Positions 7,525-16,793 of a stretch of DNA of 41,239 nt are shown piece by piece. Numbering within the stretch: position 1 is the first letter of the stretch; the number at the start of each line of letters is the position of its first letter. The notes beneath the pieces are model-generated. The model made no database searches, had not been told where the DNA came from, and was given only the letters and a program-made list of their open reading frames with translations. Made by a program: the position numbers and the translations under genes. The stretch covers positions 1 through 41,239 of the forward strand of contig JAFSOU010000086.1 of NCBI GenBank assembly GCA_017443265.1, read 5' to 3'. The stretch is from Bacteroidales bacterium (GTDB taxonomy: Bacteria; Bacteroidota; Bacteroidia; Bacteroidales; P3).

Positions 7525-9759
7525 ATGACGAAAGCAATCAAACACCTTGCACTGGCTCTGGCGCTTGTCTTTTCGGCAGTCGCAGTGGCCAACCCTGTAG
7601 ATCAGAACACCGCCCTGAAAGTGGCGAAAAACTTCTGGAAATCCAACAGTATGACCTCCCGCATGGAGTGCAGTCTGCAACTCTCGCCTTTGTCGGGCAG
7701 CGACGGGCTCAACACTTTCTATATCTTTGAGAACTCCATAGGATTCGGTTTTGTGATGATATCCGCCGACGACTGTGTGGTTCCGGTGCTGGCCTATTCC
7801 GCTACCGACCCTGTGGGCGACAGCGTCTTGCCCGCCACAGCAAAGACAATGCTTCAGTGGTACGACCGACAGATACGCTACTGCGTGGCTAACAACATCA
7901 AGGCCACTCCCGAAATTGCTGCCATGTGGCAGAGCTACCTCGAGGGCAATGTGGGTGCGGAAAAGAGCAACAACTACGTGCTTCCCATGCTCACCACCCA
8001 ATGGAACCAGCATCCAATATACAACAATCTGTGTCCGTACGACGCTGTAACTCATGGCCGTACATTGTCGGGCTGTGTGGCGGTGGCCATGGCACAGGCT
8101 CTCAAATATTGGAACCATCCCGCAGTGGGCATAGGCACCAACGCCTACAGACACGAGACTTATGGCAACATAGCCGTTTATTTCAACAACACCGCCTACG
8201 ACTGGGAGAACATGCCCAACCAGCTGATAGCCACCACGCCATACACGGAGATCAACGCCGTGGCCACGCTGATGTTCCATTGCGGTGCGTCGTGCAATAT
8301 GAACTACGGCACCGAGGGCAGCTCCGCTGCTGTTAATGGCAACCGCTACGGCACCTCGGAGTACGCTTTCAAAAATTACTTCGGATATAAAAAAACTCTC
8401 CACAGCATTAGCCGCGAGATTTTCAGCGACTCGGCTTGGACCGACACCCTGCGCTACGAGATAGACCATGGCCGTCCCGTGGTTTACACCGGCTATGACT
8501 ACAGCGACACCAACGACATAGTGGGCCACGCCTTTGTGTGCGACGGCTACGACACCCTTGGCCGTTTCCATTTCAACTGGGGATGGGGCGGAAATAGCGA
8601 CGGCTATTTCTACCTGAACTGCCTCAACCCCGGACATGTGTTCGACTCTGGTCAGCGCGCCATCATAGGCATGGAGCCCGACAGCAGTTTCCTGCGCGTC
8701 AATCCCACCGAAGTGACCATTGCAGGAGCAGGAGGCACAGCATCGGCAATGGTGTACAGCGCACCTAAAGACAGCGCCGGCTGGGCGGCAAGCACCCCGC
8801 AGTCGTGGATATCGATATCGCGCACCTCCGGCCCCGGACTCGGCGACAGTGCATCCATCACCATCACCGCCACCGAAAACTCCACCGGGCAGTCGCGAAA
8901 CGGCTTCGTTTACATAGCGCAAGATTCGCAGAGCGTTACCATATACGTGTCGCAGCCCGACGTGAGCCATAGCGCTGGCGGGTGGTACGGCAACAACCTT
9001 ACGGAATCGGAAGAGAGCGTTATGTCATCTACTCAAAACATGATTATAATCCGTCCGGAATCGTACGGAAACTTCGCGCCCGGCGACAAGATAACCCATT
9101 TGCGATTCAGGCCGAGAGTGCGTCGTCCAAGCTACAACAACGCCACATTTACCATAAAATTCTTCCGTAACGTGGACTTTACTCAAAATCTTGCACAAGG
9201 CAACTGCGACACCACACAGGTGCTTGGACGTGTGGCCTATACCGAAACCTACACGGCTGTTAACCAAGACGTAGAGCAGATTGTCACACTCTCCGTGCCT
9301 TACACCATAACATCTGCACCCTTCTGGATAGCTATGCAGACATCTGGTGGCACAATATACAAATCGCACCATCGTACTATAAACGCCGGCGACCCTCTGC
9401 AGGTGCATTACCTAGGAAATTACGTCGGCGGCCACGTGTGTCCCGCAATTTCCGACAATCGCCAATATGAGGTGGAGTACTATTTCCAGTTTATGGTGGA
9501 ACTAGGCAAAACTGGCATCGAACAGCCAGAGATAAACGCCGTGCCCGATGTGAAAGTCTTCCCCAACCCGACAACAGGTGTGGTGAATTTCTCCGAATTC
9601 GTAAGTCACGTGGATGTGTTCGACAACATGGGACGCCGTGTGCTTAGCGCCGATAACATCACTTCCGTCAGCTTGTCGGATTTGCGCAAAGGCTTGTACA
9701 CCATGCGTATCACCACCGAGCAGGGTACTGTGCTGCGCAAAGTGGTGAAACAAAGATAA
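7525..9759 (+). CDS. Secreted C10 (SpeB/PrtT-type) cysteine peptidase with T9SS sorting domain
   Basis: A 744-residue exported protease. A Sec signal peptide covers about residues 1-22. A Spi/propeptide-like segment follows (ALKVAKNF... FYIFENSIGFGFVMISADD). The C10 catalytic domain has the nucleophile in LSGCVAVAMAQ (Cys184) and the histidine in VGHAFVCDGYD (His335), followed by FNWGWGG. A BACON-like beta domain is at about 385-478 (WISISRTSG...VYIAQDSQSVTIYVSQ). A further beta domain precedes a type IX secretion C-terminal sorting domain (about 665-744: VFPNPTTGVVNF ... LRKGLYTMRI ... VLRKVVKQR). The protein is likely delivered to the cell surface and processed there. It is a single-gene unit between a promoter and a terminator. 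Confidence 0.92.
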   Translation: MTKAIKHLALALALVFSAVAVANPVDQNTALKVAKNFWKSNSMTSRMECSLQLSPLSGSDGLNTFYIFENSIGFGFVMISADDCVVPVLAYSATDPVGDSVLPATAKTMLQWYDRQIRYCVANNIKATPEIAAMWQSYLEGNVGAEKSNNYVLPMLTTQWNQHPIYNNLCPYDAVTHGRTLSGCVAVAMAQALKYWNHPAVGIGTNAYRHETYGNIAVYFNNTAYDWENMPNQLIATTPYTEINAVATLMFHCGASCNMNYGTEGSSAAVNGNRYGTSEYAFKNYFGYKKTLHSISREIFSDSAWTDTLRYEIDHGRPVVYTGYDYSDTNDIVGHAFVCDGYDTLGRFHFNWGWGGNSDGYFYLNCLNPGHVFDSGQRAIIGMEPDSSFLRVNPTEVTIAGAGGTASAMVYSAPKDSAGWAASTPQSWISISRTSGPGLGDSASITITATENSTGQSRNGFVYIAQDSQSVTIYVSQPDVSHSAGGWYGNNLTESEESVMSSTQNMIIIRPESYGNFAPGDKITHLRFRPRVRRPSYNNATFTIKFFRNVDFTQNLAQGNCDTTQVLGRVAYTETYTAVNQDVEQIVTLSVPYTITSAPFWIAMQTSGGTIYKSHHRTINAGDPLQVHYLGNYVGGHVCPAISDNRQYEVEYYFQFMVELGKTGIEQPEINAVPDVKVFPNPTTGVVNFSEFVSHVDVFDNMGRRVLSADNITSVSLSDLRKGLYTMRITTEQGTVLRKVVKQR

Positions 9760-9789
9760 AAAGTGTTTCATAATTGTAATAATTTGAGT

Positions 9790-9821
9790 GACGGCGGACG
9801 AAAGTCCGTCGTCTTTTTTTT
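9790..9821 (+). terminator. Rho-independent terminator after the C10 peptidase
   Basis: A 10-bp stem with one G-T pair (arm GACGGCGGAC at 9790-9799, partner 9804-9813) has a GAAA tetraloop and is followed by eight T residues. Confidence 0.85.
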
Positions 9822-9882
9822 ATTATTGCATGAACATAATAGAACACACTTTTTTGCGTTATTAGATGCAAATTTTACTTGT

Positions 9883-10341
9883 ATGAACAAATATATGCAG
9901 ATAGCCATCGACGAGGCACGTAAGGGCATCCGCGACGAGGACGGCGGCCCCTTTGGTGCCGTGATTGTCAAAGACGGGGTGGTGATAGGCAAAGGCCACA
10001 ACAAAGTGCTTAAAAAGAACGACCCCACCCACCACGGCGAGATTTCCGCCATACGTATGGCCGCACGCCGGCTACGCCGTTACGACCTCAGCGGATGCGA
10101 GCTGTACACCACCGGCGAACCCTGCCACATGTGCCTCTGCGCCTGCATGTGGGCCAATATCGACAAAATATATTACGGCTGTACCATAGCCGACAACGGC
10201 CGCATCGGCTTCCGCGACGACAAATTCGACACCATTTTCGGCGGACGCGACAAACTGGGCGGATACATGGAACAGATTGACCATGAGGAATGCCTCAAAC
10301 TTTTCGACGAGTATCTTGAACTCCACCACACCATATATTGA
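9883..10341 (+). CDS. CMP/dCMP-deaminase-fold nucleoside deaminase, guanine-deaminase-like
   Basis: A 152-residue zinc deaminase. GGPFGAVIVKDGVVIGKGHN is the N-terminal signature. The zinc and proton-shuttle motif is HGEISAIR, with Gly where most members have Ala, and the second zinc motif is PCHMCLCAC (PCxxC). Overall it most resembles bacterial guanine deaminase (GuaD), which converts guanine to xanthine; the tRNA adenosine deaminase TadA is the main alternative. ATG 9883 is chosen because the conserved domain starts at once (MNKYMQIAIDEA). The GNAT gene follows after 4 bases, so they are probably co-transcribed. Confidence 0.85.
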   Translation: MNKYMQIAIDEARKGIRDEDGGPFGAVIVKDGVVIGKGHNKVLKKNDPTHHGEISAIRMAARRLRRYDLSGCELYTTGEPCHMCLCACMWANIDKIYYGCTIADNGRIGFRDDKFDTIFGGRDKLGGYMEQIDHEECLKLFDEYLELHHTIY

Positions 10342-10345
10342 TTAC

Positions 10346-10831
10346 ATGTTTCGCCGCGCCACCCCCGACGACTTGCCAGCGATAATGGCTCTTCTCGAAA
10401 TGGGGCGACAGACCATGCGCAACAACGGCAACACTTTCCAATGGAACGGCTATCCTACGGAAAATCAAATTCTTGCAGATATTGCTGACGGCAACAGTTA
10501 CCTTATCTGCCACAACGGCACCCCCGTTGCCACTTTTGCAATGATAATAGGGGAGGAGCCCACATACAAAACCATCTACAATGGTCAGTGGCTCGACGAC
10601 ACCCTTCCCTACGCCACCATCCATCGGCTGGCAGGAAATCCACGGTACAAAGGGCTGGGAAAAATCTGTTTCGATTGGGTGTGGCAAAACATACACAACA
10701 TACGTTTCGACACCCACCGATGCAATCCCATTCTAAGGCATATAGCCGAAACCAACGGCTTCATCTACTGCGGCATCATACACCTCGCCAACGGCGACGA
10801 AAGGCTAGCGTTTCAGAAAATTGAAAATTGA
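10346..10831 (+). CDS. GNAT-family N-acetyltransferase
   Basis: A 161-residue acetyltransferase-like protein. It starts with the typical FRRATPDDLPAIMALLE segment and carries IHRLAGNPRYKGLGK, the acetyl-CoA pyrophosphate-binding loop (R-x-K/G-x-G-x-G/A region), then the C-terminal THRCNPILRHIAETNGFIYCGII, typical of small GNAT enzymes. The substrate is unknown. It lies 4 bases after the deaminase stop in a two-gene operon. Confidence 0.85.
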   Translation: MFRRATPDDLPAIMALLEMGRQTMRNNGNTFQWNGYPTENQILADIADGNSYLICHNGTPVATFAMIIGEEPTYKTIYNGQWLDDTLPYATIHRLAGNPRYKGLGKICFDWVWQNIHNIRFDTHRCNPILRHIAETNGFIYCGIIHLANGDERLAFQKIEN

Positions 10832-10936
10832 AAATTGAAAGTTGAAATTAGTTCGGAGTTTGGAAGTTAGAGTCTGAAAGTCATATACCACCGACAACTG
10901 ACCAGCGACCTTTGACTTTTGACTTTAGACCTTCGA
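10815..10936. repeat. Low-complexity degenerate short repeats
   Basis: The gap between the converging GNAT and dehydrogenase genes contains near-tandem copies of an AAAATTG-like unit (from within the last GNAT codons) and then GACTTTTGACTTTAGACC-like units. No hairpin terminator or ORF is apparent. A similar degenerate tract lies at 19773-19933. Confidence 0.6.
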
Positions 10937-12103
10937 TTAAAAACAATTCTTCAGCACCTGCAGCACCTCGTCGGTGTTCACTATGTGGTAGCCACCGCCT
11001 TTTATGGTGCTTTCGGCTATTAGCGGGAGCATCTCCTCGGTGGCACCCACTTCGCGCAGCGTTTGCGGTATGCCAAGCTCGGCGATGAAGGCCTCCAAAC
11101 GGCGTATGCCTTCGAGGGCTGTCTGCTCGTCGGTGAGAGTGGCGTCGTCCACATGCCAGATATTGCGTGCGTAACGCACGAACTTCGGCAGACCGTATTT
11201 ATATATCAAACGGTAGTAAGCCGGCGAAATTATGGCCAGACCGATGCCGTGCGGACAGTCGGTGTAGGCGCCCAGCTGATGCTCTATCATGTGCACCTCC
11301 CAGTCCTGAGTTTTCGAAAGGGCAAGGATTTTGTTCAAACCCATTGTGGCACACCACATTATATTGCTGCGGGCCTCGTAGTCCTGCGGATTTACAAGGG
11401 CTTTGCGCGAAGCGTTGATAAGCGAGAGCATCACGCCTTCGAGCAGATAGTCGCTGGTGCAGTCGTCGTCGCCGCTGAAATACTGTTCCATCAGGTGCGA
11501 GAAAATATCGAAAATGCCGCTCACCATCTGGTGTTTGGGCACGGTGTAGGTAAATTCGGGGTTTAGGATGGAGAACTTGGGCGACATCAGTTCCAGCGGG
11601 AACACGCGTCCAAGTTTCAGTTTCTCGGCCTCGTTGGTGATAACCGAGCCGCCGTTCATCTCGCTGGCGGTGCCTGTCATGGTAAGTACCGAAGCCACGG
11701 GCACCACTTTGTTGGTAACAGGCTCCTGATTCACCCAGTAGCGTGTCCACGGGTCGCCCTCGCAGTAGGCCGCCGCCGATATACCTTTGGAGCAGTCCAC
11801 CACACTGCCGCCGCCCACGGCAAGTATCAGGTCCACAGCGTTTTCACGAACCAAACGGGCACCTTCGGGCACCTGTGTGTAACGCGGGTTGGAGTTGATG
11901 CCCGACAGTTCTACAACGTTTTTGCCGCCATCGCTCAGCATACGCATAACAGTGTCGTATATGCCGTTCTTTTTGATGGAATTTTTGCCATAAACCAGCA
12001 GGATGTTCTTGCCATAGTTTGCCAATTCTTCGGGCAGTTTGTCCATGGCCTTGCGGCCGAAATGAATCCTCGTGGGATTGCAGTAGGTGAAATCGTAAAT
12101 CAT
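10937..12103 (-). CDS. Iron-containing alcohol dehydrogenase (BDH/YqhD type)
   Basis: A 388-residue group III alcohol dehydrogenase, likely NADPH-dependent and acting on butanol or other aldehydes. The N-terminal FTYCNPTRIHFGRKAMDKLP is typical. The nucleotide-binding GGGSVVDCSK follows at about residue 98. The metal site includes DIFSHLMEQYF and the histidine segments MIEHQLGAYTDCPHGIGLAI. Length matches the family. It is downstream of the MauE/thioredoxin gene with a 12-base gap on the same strand, so the two probably form an operon. The physiological substrate cannot be read from sequence. Confidence 0.9.
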   Translation of the reverse strand: MIYDFTYCNPTRIHFGRKAMDKLPEELANYGKNILLVYGKNSIKKNGIYDTVMRMLSDGGKNVVELSGINSNPRYTQVPEGARLVRENAVDLILAVGGGSVVDCSKGISAAAYCEGDPWTRYWVNQEPVTNKVVPVASVLTMTGTASEMNGGSVITNEAEKLKLGRVFPLELMSPKFSILNPEFTYTVPKHQMVSGIFDIFSHLMEQYFSGDDDCTSDYLLEGVMLSLINASRKALVNPQDYEARSNIMWCATMGLNKILALSKTQDWEVHMIEHQLGAYTDCPHGIGLAIISPAYYRLIYKYGLPKFVRYARNIWHVDDATLTDEQTALEGIRRLEAFIAELGIPQTLREVGATEEMLPLIAESTIKGGGYHIVNTDEVLQVLKNCF

Positions 12104-12115
12104 AATATGGTGTGT

Positions 12116-13060
12116 TTATTGTTTTTTCGATAAAAAGTTGCTCATCTGCCGTTCGTTAAGCTCTATATATTTGTGGCACTCCTTAACGTCGCCGTTGTCA
12201 ACAAAAGCTATTACTGGCATTGAGCCCAGAGTGATGTCGAGGAAAGTAGTTGTCGGTATTTCGACATATTGCAGTGGCGGCACCCCGCTTTTTTCGAAAA
12301 ACTCTTTGATGGGCTTTTCGGGATTGGTGTGCCAGAACACAATTTGCACGTCATCGGCGTCGATATTGGCGTTTCCCATAGCGATATGTACTTTTTTAGC
12401 GGCCTTGCGGCAATATCCGCACGAAGTGGAGTAGAAACACACCACCTTTCGGCCTTGCAGCAGCGCCTCGCCACCCTCGGTTTCGCCCATAGTGGTGCGG
12501 AAAAGCTCGTTGTCGATGGTGATGGCCTTGCCATAAAGGGCTTGGTCGATATACGAAGGGGTGACGAGCGAAAATACCGCCGCAAGCGACAGCACGGCCA
12601 GCGCCGCGAAGCCTATCTTCGGCCAACGGAAATGCCAACGCAGAGCAGGATTGATGGGAACGACAAGAGCCATCAGGACAATGTTTTTCAGCACCGACTG
12701 CCAGCGATTCAGCGAGAAGAAATCGCCGAAACAATGGCAGTTCTCGCCATCCACGTCGAACAAATACGGCTGCAGCAGTAGGTAGGTCGTGAACGCCACC
12801 AAAAAAGCCAGCATGGTGTATTTTGTAAAACGCAGGAAAATGCCGGCAATCATAAACACCCCGAGACAGAATTCGGCGGCAATCAAACAGCGGGTGAGGG
12901 TTTCTGTAGCGACATATTCGAATATCTGATGCTCATATATATACATATCAAACGAATCCACAGTGAGGTATTTCAGCACGGCCGATGCCATAAACACCAG
13001 GCCCACAACAATACGCAGGACTGCATTTATATATATATTTTTTGTTTGGGTTTTGAGCAT
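12116..13060 (-). CDS. MauE/DoxX-like membrane protein fused to a thioredoxin-like domain
   Basis: A 314-residue inner-membrane protein. Four to five hydrophobic helices (about 14-30, 57-76, 82-100, 124-140, 150-167) form a MauE/DoxX-like bundle that includes the conserved CHCFGDFFSLN (Cys108/Cys110). A C-terminal thioredoxin-like segment carries CGYC (Cys214/Cys217) in VVCFYSTSCGYCRKAAKKV. Such proteins are thought to move reducing or oxidising equivalents across the membrane for periplasmic thiols. It is the first gene of an operon with the alcohol dehydrogenase. Function is inferred from domains only. Confidence 0.8.
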   Translation of the reverse strand: MLKTQTKNIYINAVLRIVVGLVFMASAVLKYLTVDSFDMYIYEHQIFEYVATETLTRCLIAAEFCLGVFMIAGIFLRFTKYTMLAFLVAFTTYLLLQPYLFDVDGENCHCFGDFFSLNRWQSVLKNIVLMALVVPINPALRWHFRWPKIGFAALAVLSLAAVFSLVTPSYIDQALYGKAITIDNELFRTTMGETEGGEALLQGRKVVCFYSTSCGYCRKAAKKVHIAMGNANIDADDVQIVFWHTNPEKPIKEFFEKSGVPPLQYVEIPTTTFLDITLGSMPVIAFVDNGDVKECHKYIELNERQMSNFLSKKQ

Positions 13061-13113
13061 TACTGTAGTTTAAGTATTGATTTGTAAAATGTTGTAGTGT
13101 TACAACTTTTTTG

Positions 13114-13121
13114 CAAAGATA
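13114..13121 (-). promoter_or_regulatory. -7 box for the MauE/thioredoxin operon
   Basis: On the minus strand this reads TATCTTTG, a full match to the Bacteroidetes TAnnTTTG -7 element, about 54 bases upstream of the start codon. A well-placed TTTG -33 box is not evident. Confidence 0.55.
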
Positions 13122-13235
13122 CAATTTTATTTTCAAACTGACGAAAAAAAATGACTGTCAAGAAGGCTTTTTTGCGAAATGGAATCCGCAAAGAAAAAAG
13201 GCTGAAAAAAACTTCCACATATCGCAAAAAAAACG

Positions 13236-13243
13236 TATATTTG
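13236..13243 (+). promoter_or_regulatory. -7 box for the methylmalonyl-CoA mutase gene
   Basis: TATATTTG matches TAnnTTTG, 41 bases upstream of the chosen ATG at 13285. Its presence between the upstream in-frame codons and that ATG supports the short start. Confidence 0.6.
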
Positions 13244-13284
13244 CATTTTGCATTTTGTTTAAACAAAAATATAAGCTACTGATA

Positions 13285-15438
13285 ATGAGAATAGATTTTT
13301 CAAAAGTTGATTTCAAGTCGAACGAAAAAGGCCACGAGTCCTTTTCCGATTGGCAGAAAAACGAGAAAATAGAGAAGAACTGGAAGACTCCGGAGCAGAT
13401 TGACGTGAAACCCGTTTACGGCGACTGCGACCTGCTCGGCATGGAGCACCTGAACTACGCCGCCGGCATTGCGCCTTTCCTGCGCGGACCTTATTCCACA
13501 ATGTATGTGATGCGTCCGTGGACCATCCGTCAATACGCAGGATTCAGCACTGCCGAAGAGAGTAACGCTTTCTACCGCCGTAACATAGCCGCCGGGCAGA
13601 AGGGTCTGAGCTGCGCTTTCGACCTTGCCACACACCGCGGCTACGACAGCGACCACGAACGTGTGGTTGGCGACGTGGGTAAAGCCGGCGTGGCCATCGA
13701 CAGCATCTTGGATATGAAGATACTCTTCGACCAGATAGACCTCGGCAAGATGTCCGTTTCCATGACCATGAACGGCGCCGTGCTGCCTATCCTCGCCTTC
13801 TACATTATCGCCGCCGAAGAGCAGGGCGTTCCGCAGGACCAGCTGCAGGGCACCATCCAGAACGACATCCTGAAGGAGTTCATGGTGCGTAACACCTACA
13901 TCTATCCCCCGCTGCCTTCGATGAAAATCATCGCCGACATTTTCGAATACACTTCGAAAAACATGCCCAAGTTCAACTCGATATCCATCTCCGGATACCA
14001 CATGCAGGAGGCCGGCGCCACCGCCGACATCGAATTGGCATACACCCTCTGCGACGGTCTGGAGTACCTCCGCGCCGGTGTAAACGCAGGCATGAGCATC
14101 GACGACTTCGCTCCGCGTCTGTCGTTCTTCTGGGGCGTGGGCATGAACCACTTTATGGAGATTGCCAAAATGCGCGCTGCACGTATGCTGTGGGCCAAGA
14201 TTGTGAAACAGTTCAACCCCAAGAACCCCAAATCGTTGGCACTGCGTACCCACTGCCAGACTTCGGGCTGGAGCCTCACCGAGCAGGACCCCTTCAACAA
14301 CGTGGCACGTACATGTATCGAGGCTATGGGAGCCGCTTTGGGACACACACAGAGCTTGCACACCAACGCCCTCGACGAGGCCATAGCACTGCCTACCGAC
14401 TTTTCGGCACGTATTGCACGTAACACACAGATTTACATACAGGAAGAGACCAATATCTGCCGCGTAGTGGACCCGTGGGCAGGTTCATACTATGTTGAAA
14501 CTCTGACCAACGAGATAGCCCACCGCGCTTGGGCTCACATCCAAGAGATTGAAAAACTGGGCGGCATGGCAAAAGCCATCGAAAGCGGCATACCCAAGAT
14601 GCGTATCGAAGAGGCTTCGGCACGCAAACAGAGCCGTATCGACAGCAACACCGACACCATCGTTGGTATCAATAAATACCGTCTGGACCACGAAGACCCC
14701 ATCGAGACCCTCGAGGTGGACAACACCGCTGTGCGCGAGGCTCAGATCAAACGTCTGGCCAAACTGCGCGCCGAACGCGACAACGACGCCGTGCAGAAAT
14801 GCCTCGACGCCCTCACCCGCTGTGCCGAGACCGGCGAAGGCAACCTGCTTGCCCTCTCCATCGACGCCGCACGCAAACGCGCCTCGCTGGGCGAGATTTC
14901 CTACGCCTTGGAGAAAGTTTTCGGAAGATACAAAGCTAACATAAATCTTATTTCAGGAGTGTACAGTACCGCAACCAAAGACAACGACAATTTCAAGAAA
15001 GCACAGGCACTGTGCGAAGAGTTTGCCAAGATGGAAGGCCGCCGTCCGCGTATTATGGTGGCCAAGATGGGACAGGACGGTCACGACCGTGGCGCCAAAG
15101 TGGTGGCCACCGGCTACGCCGACATCGGATTCGACGTGGATATGGGACCGCTGTTCCAGACACCCGCCGAAGCAGCCAAACAGGCAGTGGAGAACGACGT
15201 CCACATACTCGGCGCCAGCTCCCTTGCAGCAGGACACAAAACACTTCTGCCGCAGGTTATCGAAGAGCTGCGCAAGCTCGGCCGCGAGGACATCATGGTG
15301 GTGGCAGGCGGTGTGATACCTCCGCAGGACTACCAGTTCCTTTTCGACGCCGGCGTGGCTGCCGTGTTCGGACCGGGAACAGTTATCAGCGACAGCGCCA
15401 TCAAGATGCTGGAACTGCTTATTGAGGCAAGAAAATAG
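13285..15438 (+). CDS. mutB: Methylmalonyl-CoA mutase large subunit
   Basis: A 717-residue adenosylcobalamin-dependent mutase that interconverts succinyl-CoA and methylmalonyl-CoA, used by Bacteroidales to make propionate. The TIM-barrel substrate domain holds [23 protein letters not shown] and [13 protein letters not shown]. The C-terminal B12 domain has the DxHxxG motif DGHDRG (ligand His600), then [11 protein letters not shown] and [15 protein letters not shown] 13285 ([10 protein letters not shown]) fits the family length and lies just after the -7 box. The usual upstream small-subunit gene mutA is absent; the neighbour is divergent. Either mutA is elsewhere or the enzyme works as a homodimer like E. 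coli Sbm. Confidence 0.95.
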   Translation: MRIDFSKVDFKSNEKGHESFSDWQKNEKIEKNWKTPEQIDVKPVYGDCDLLGMEHLNYAAGIAPFLRGPYSTMYVMRPWTIRQYAGFSTAEESNAFYRRNIAAGQKGLSCAFDLATHRGYDSDHERVVGDVGKAGVAIDSILDMKILFDQIDLGKMSVSMTMNGAVLPILAFYIIAAEEQGVPQDQLQGTIQNDILKEFMVRNTYIYPPLPSMKIIADIFEYTSKNMPKFNSISISGYHMQEAGATADIELAYTLCDGLEYLRAGVNAGMSIDDFAPRLSFFWGVGMNHFMEIAKMRAARMLWAKIVKQFNPKNPKSLALRTHCQTSGWSLTEQDPFNNVARTCIEAMGAALGHTQSLHTNALDEAIALPTDFSARIARNTQIYIQEETNICRVVDPWAGSYYVETLTNEIAHRAWAHIQEIEKLGGMAKAIESGIPKMRIEEASARKQSRIDSNTDTIVGINKYRLDHEDPIETLEVDNTAVREAQIKRLAKLRAERDNDAVQKCLDALTRCAETGEGNLLALSIDAARKRASLGEISYALEKVFGRYKANINLISGVYSTATKDNDNFKKAQALCEEFAKMEGRRPRIMVAKMGQDGHDRGAKVVATGYADIGFDVDMGPLFQTPAEAAKQAVENDVHILGASSLAAGHKTLLPQVIEELRKLGREDIMVVAGGVIPPQDYQFLFDAGVAAVFGPGTVISDSAIKMLELLIEARK

Positions 15439-15459
15439 CACAAGCCGCATAGAACCGAA

Positions 15460-15487
15460 AAAGGGCTTCACTCGAAGCCCTTTTTTT
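15460..15487 (+). terminator. Rho-independent terminator after mutB
   Basis: A perfect 10-bp stem (arm AAAGGGCTTC at 15460-15469, complement 15474-15483) with an ACTC loop and a run of seven T residues. Confidence 0.9.
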
Positions 15488-15549
15488 GAACTTCGCAGCG
15501 TTGTAGCAAGCCGCAACCAATGTGTGAAACCATAAAACAAAACAAAAAT

Positions 15550-16713
15550 ATGGAAGAAAACAAGGACATTGAGGAAAACAAAACCACAGAAGAAAAGAAA
15601 GAAGTGAAAAAAGGCATTTGGGGCAGAATCAAACAATCGGGGTTCTACCGCTCGTTGAACACCTTTGCCAGCTCAGCCATCATAGGTCTGGGCATAACAC
15701 TTATCATCTTTGTTTACAAGGTTTATTCCGGTAAAAAGCAGTTCGAGGAAACCGCCGACAGGTTGGACAATATAAGCCGTTCGCTCTCCACACGCTGCTT
15801 GGGCAAATTCCCGGCCTACATTTCCGAAATTAACGAGATTTTTGCCACTCTGGAGACAGGCGACACCGTGGTGGTTTTCGAAGATGTGCTTTACTACGGC
15901 ATCAAGAGCGACCCGCTGGGTTTCTGCCGTCTGCAGCAGCTGTTGCTCAACCATGCACGCCAGGGCGGAGTGGTAACGGTGGCCTATTACGACAACCACA
16001 GCAAAGCAAGTGCGGTGCCGTGGGCTTCGGTGTTCCACCGCATGGTGCTCGAAAGCCGCATAGCACAGCGTTATCTCTCCGAAATAAACGTCGAACGGCA
16101 GAAAAGAATCGACCAGATGGTTGAAAAAGCCCCTCAGGGCACTTTCGACAAAGAAGGAAGACAAAAGATGTTCGCCTATATCGACAGCTGTGTTACCGAG
16201 GAGTATTTTGCCAAAACTCGCGACAACGACCTCGAGGCCGCGCAGAAACTGGTGAAAGGCTATCTGTCGTTTAAGGACGCTTTGGTGGATGAGTCGGCCA
16301 CCTCTCTGCTCTCCGACCTGCTTGTAAGCCGCATGTGCAACAACATCGACTCCATCATGCACCATTATCTCGAATATGGCCCTAATTCGGCTAAAAAATC
16401 GGTAAAGGACATACATTTTTCCGACTACGAGAATATGTATATCGACATAACCGACTGCATTGTAGAGATTTACCGCTATCACGGCATAGAACTTATTCCT
16501 TTGAACGAGTATCTTACCATGAGCTGCTGGCTGATAAAACCGGTGAACAACAAACATTCGGTGAAATCCATTTTGGCCTTCCCCTCGAAGTACTCGAGCG
16601 ACGAGATAGGCTTCTACTCGCAGGACGAGCTGTTTTCGGAGTACATCACCACCATACTGCAGGGTGTGCGCGGCGAGCTGAACGAAGAGAAAGAGCGTCC
16701 GTCGAATTTTTAG
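15550..16713 (+). CDS. Membrane-anchored protein of unknown function
   Basis: About 387 residues. A lysine/glutamate-rich N-terminus precedes one transmembrane helix (ASSAIIGLGITLIIFVYKVY), then a coiled stretch and a cytoplasmic or periplasmic globular domain. The segment GDTVVVFEDVLYYG...LQQLLLNHARQGGVVTVAYYD loosely recalls phospholipase-D-like or DUF folds, but no HKD motif is present, so I do not assign it. ATG 15550 is preferred since the A-rich leader before it suits Bacteroidetes; ATG 15520 would add ten residues. The gene stands alone between two terminators. Confidence 0.7.
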   Translation: MEENKDIEENKTTEEKKEVKKGIWGRIKQSGFYRSLNTFASSAIIGLGITLIIFVYKVYSGKKQFEETADRLDNISRSLSTRCLGKFPAYISEINEIFATLETGDTVVVFEDVLYYGIKSDPLGFCRLQQLLLNHARQGGVVTVAYYDNHSKASAVPWASVFHRMVLESRIAQRYLSEINVERQKRIDQMVEKAPQGTFDKEGRQKMFAYIDSCVTEEYFAKTRDNDLEAAQKLVKGYLSFKDALVDESATSLLSDLLVSRMCNNIDSIMHHYLEYGPNSAKKSVKDIHFSDYENMYIDITDCIVEIYRYHGIELIPLNEYLTMSCWLIKPVNNKHSVKSILAFPSKYSSDEIGFYSQDELFSEYITTILQGVRGELNEEKERPSNF

Positions 16714-16738
16714 TATAAAGCAGTGATTTGTATAACAA

Positions 16739-16773
16739 AAAGATGCGGCTCGGTTTCACCGAGCCGCATCTTT
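16739..16773. terminator. Bidirectional terminator
   Basis: A perfect 16-bp stem (arm AAAGATGCGGCTCGGT at 16739-16754, complement 16758-16773) with a TTC loop lies between two converging genes. It has A residues before and T residues after, so it can stop transcription from both sides. Confidence 0.9.
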
Positions 16774-16793
16774 ATTTATTATCCCGCAAGGGA

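Noticed and set aside
7453..8970. A 505-codon reading frame on the minus strand opposite the C10 peptidase
   Set aside because: The plus strand encodes a full peptidase with catalytic residues, signal and sorting domain; the antisense frame has low-complexity composition and no recognisable domain.
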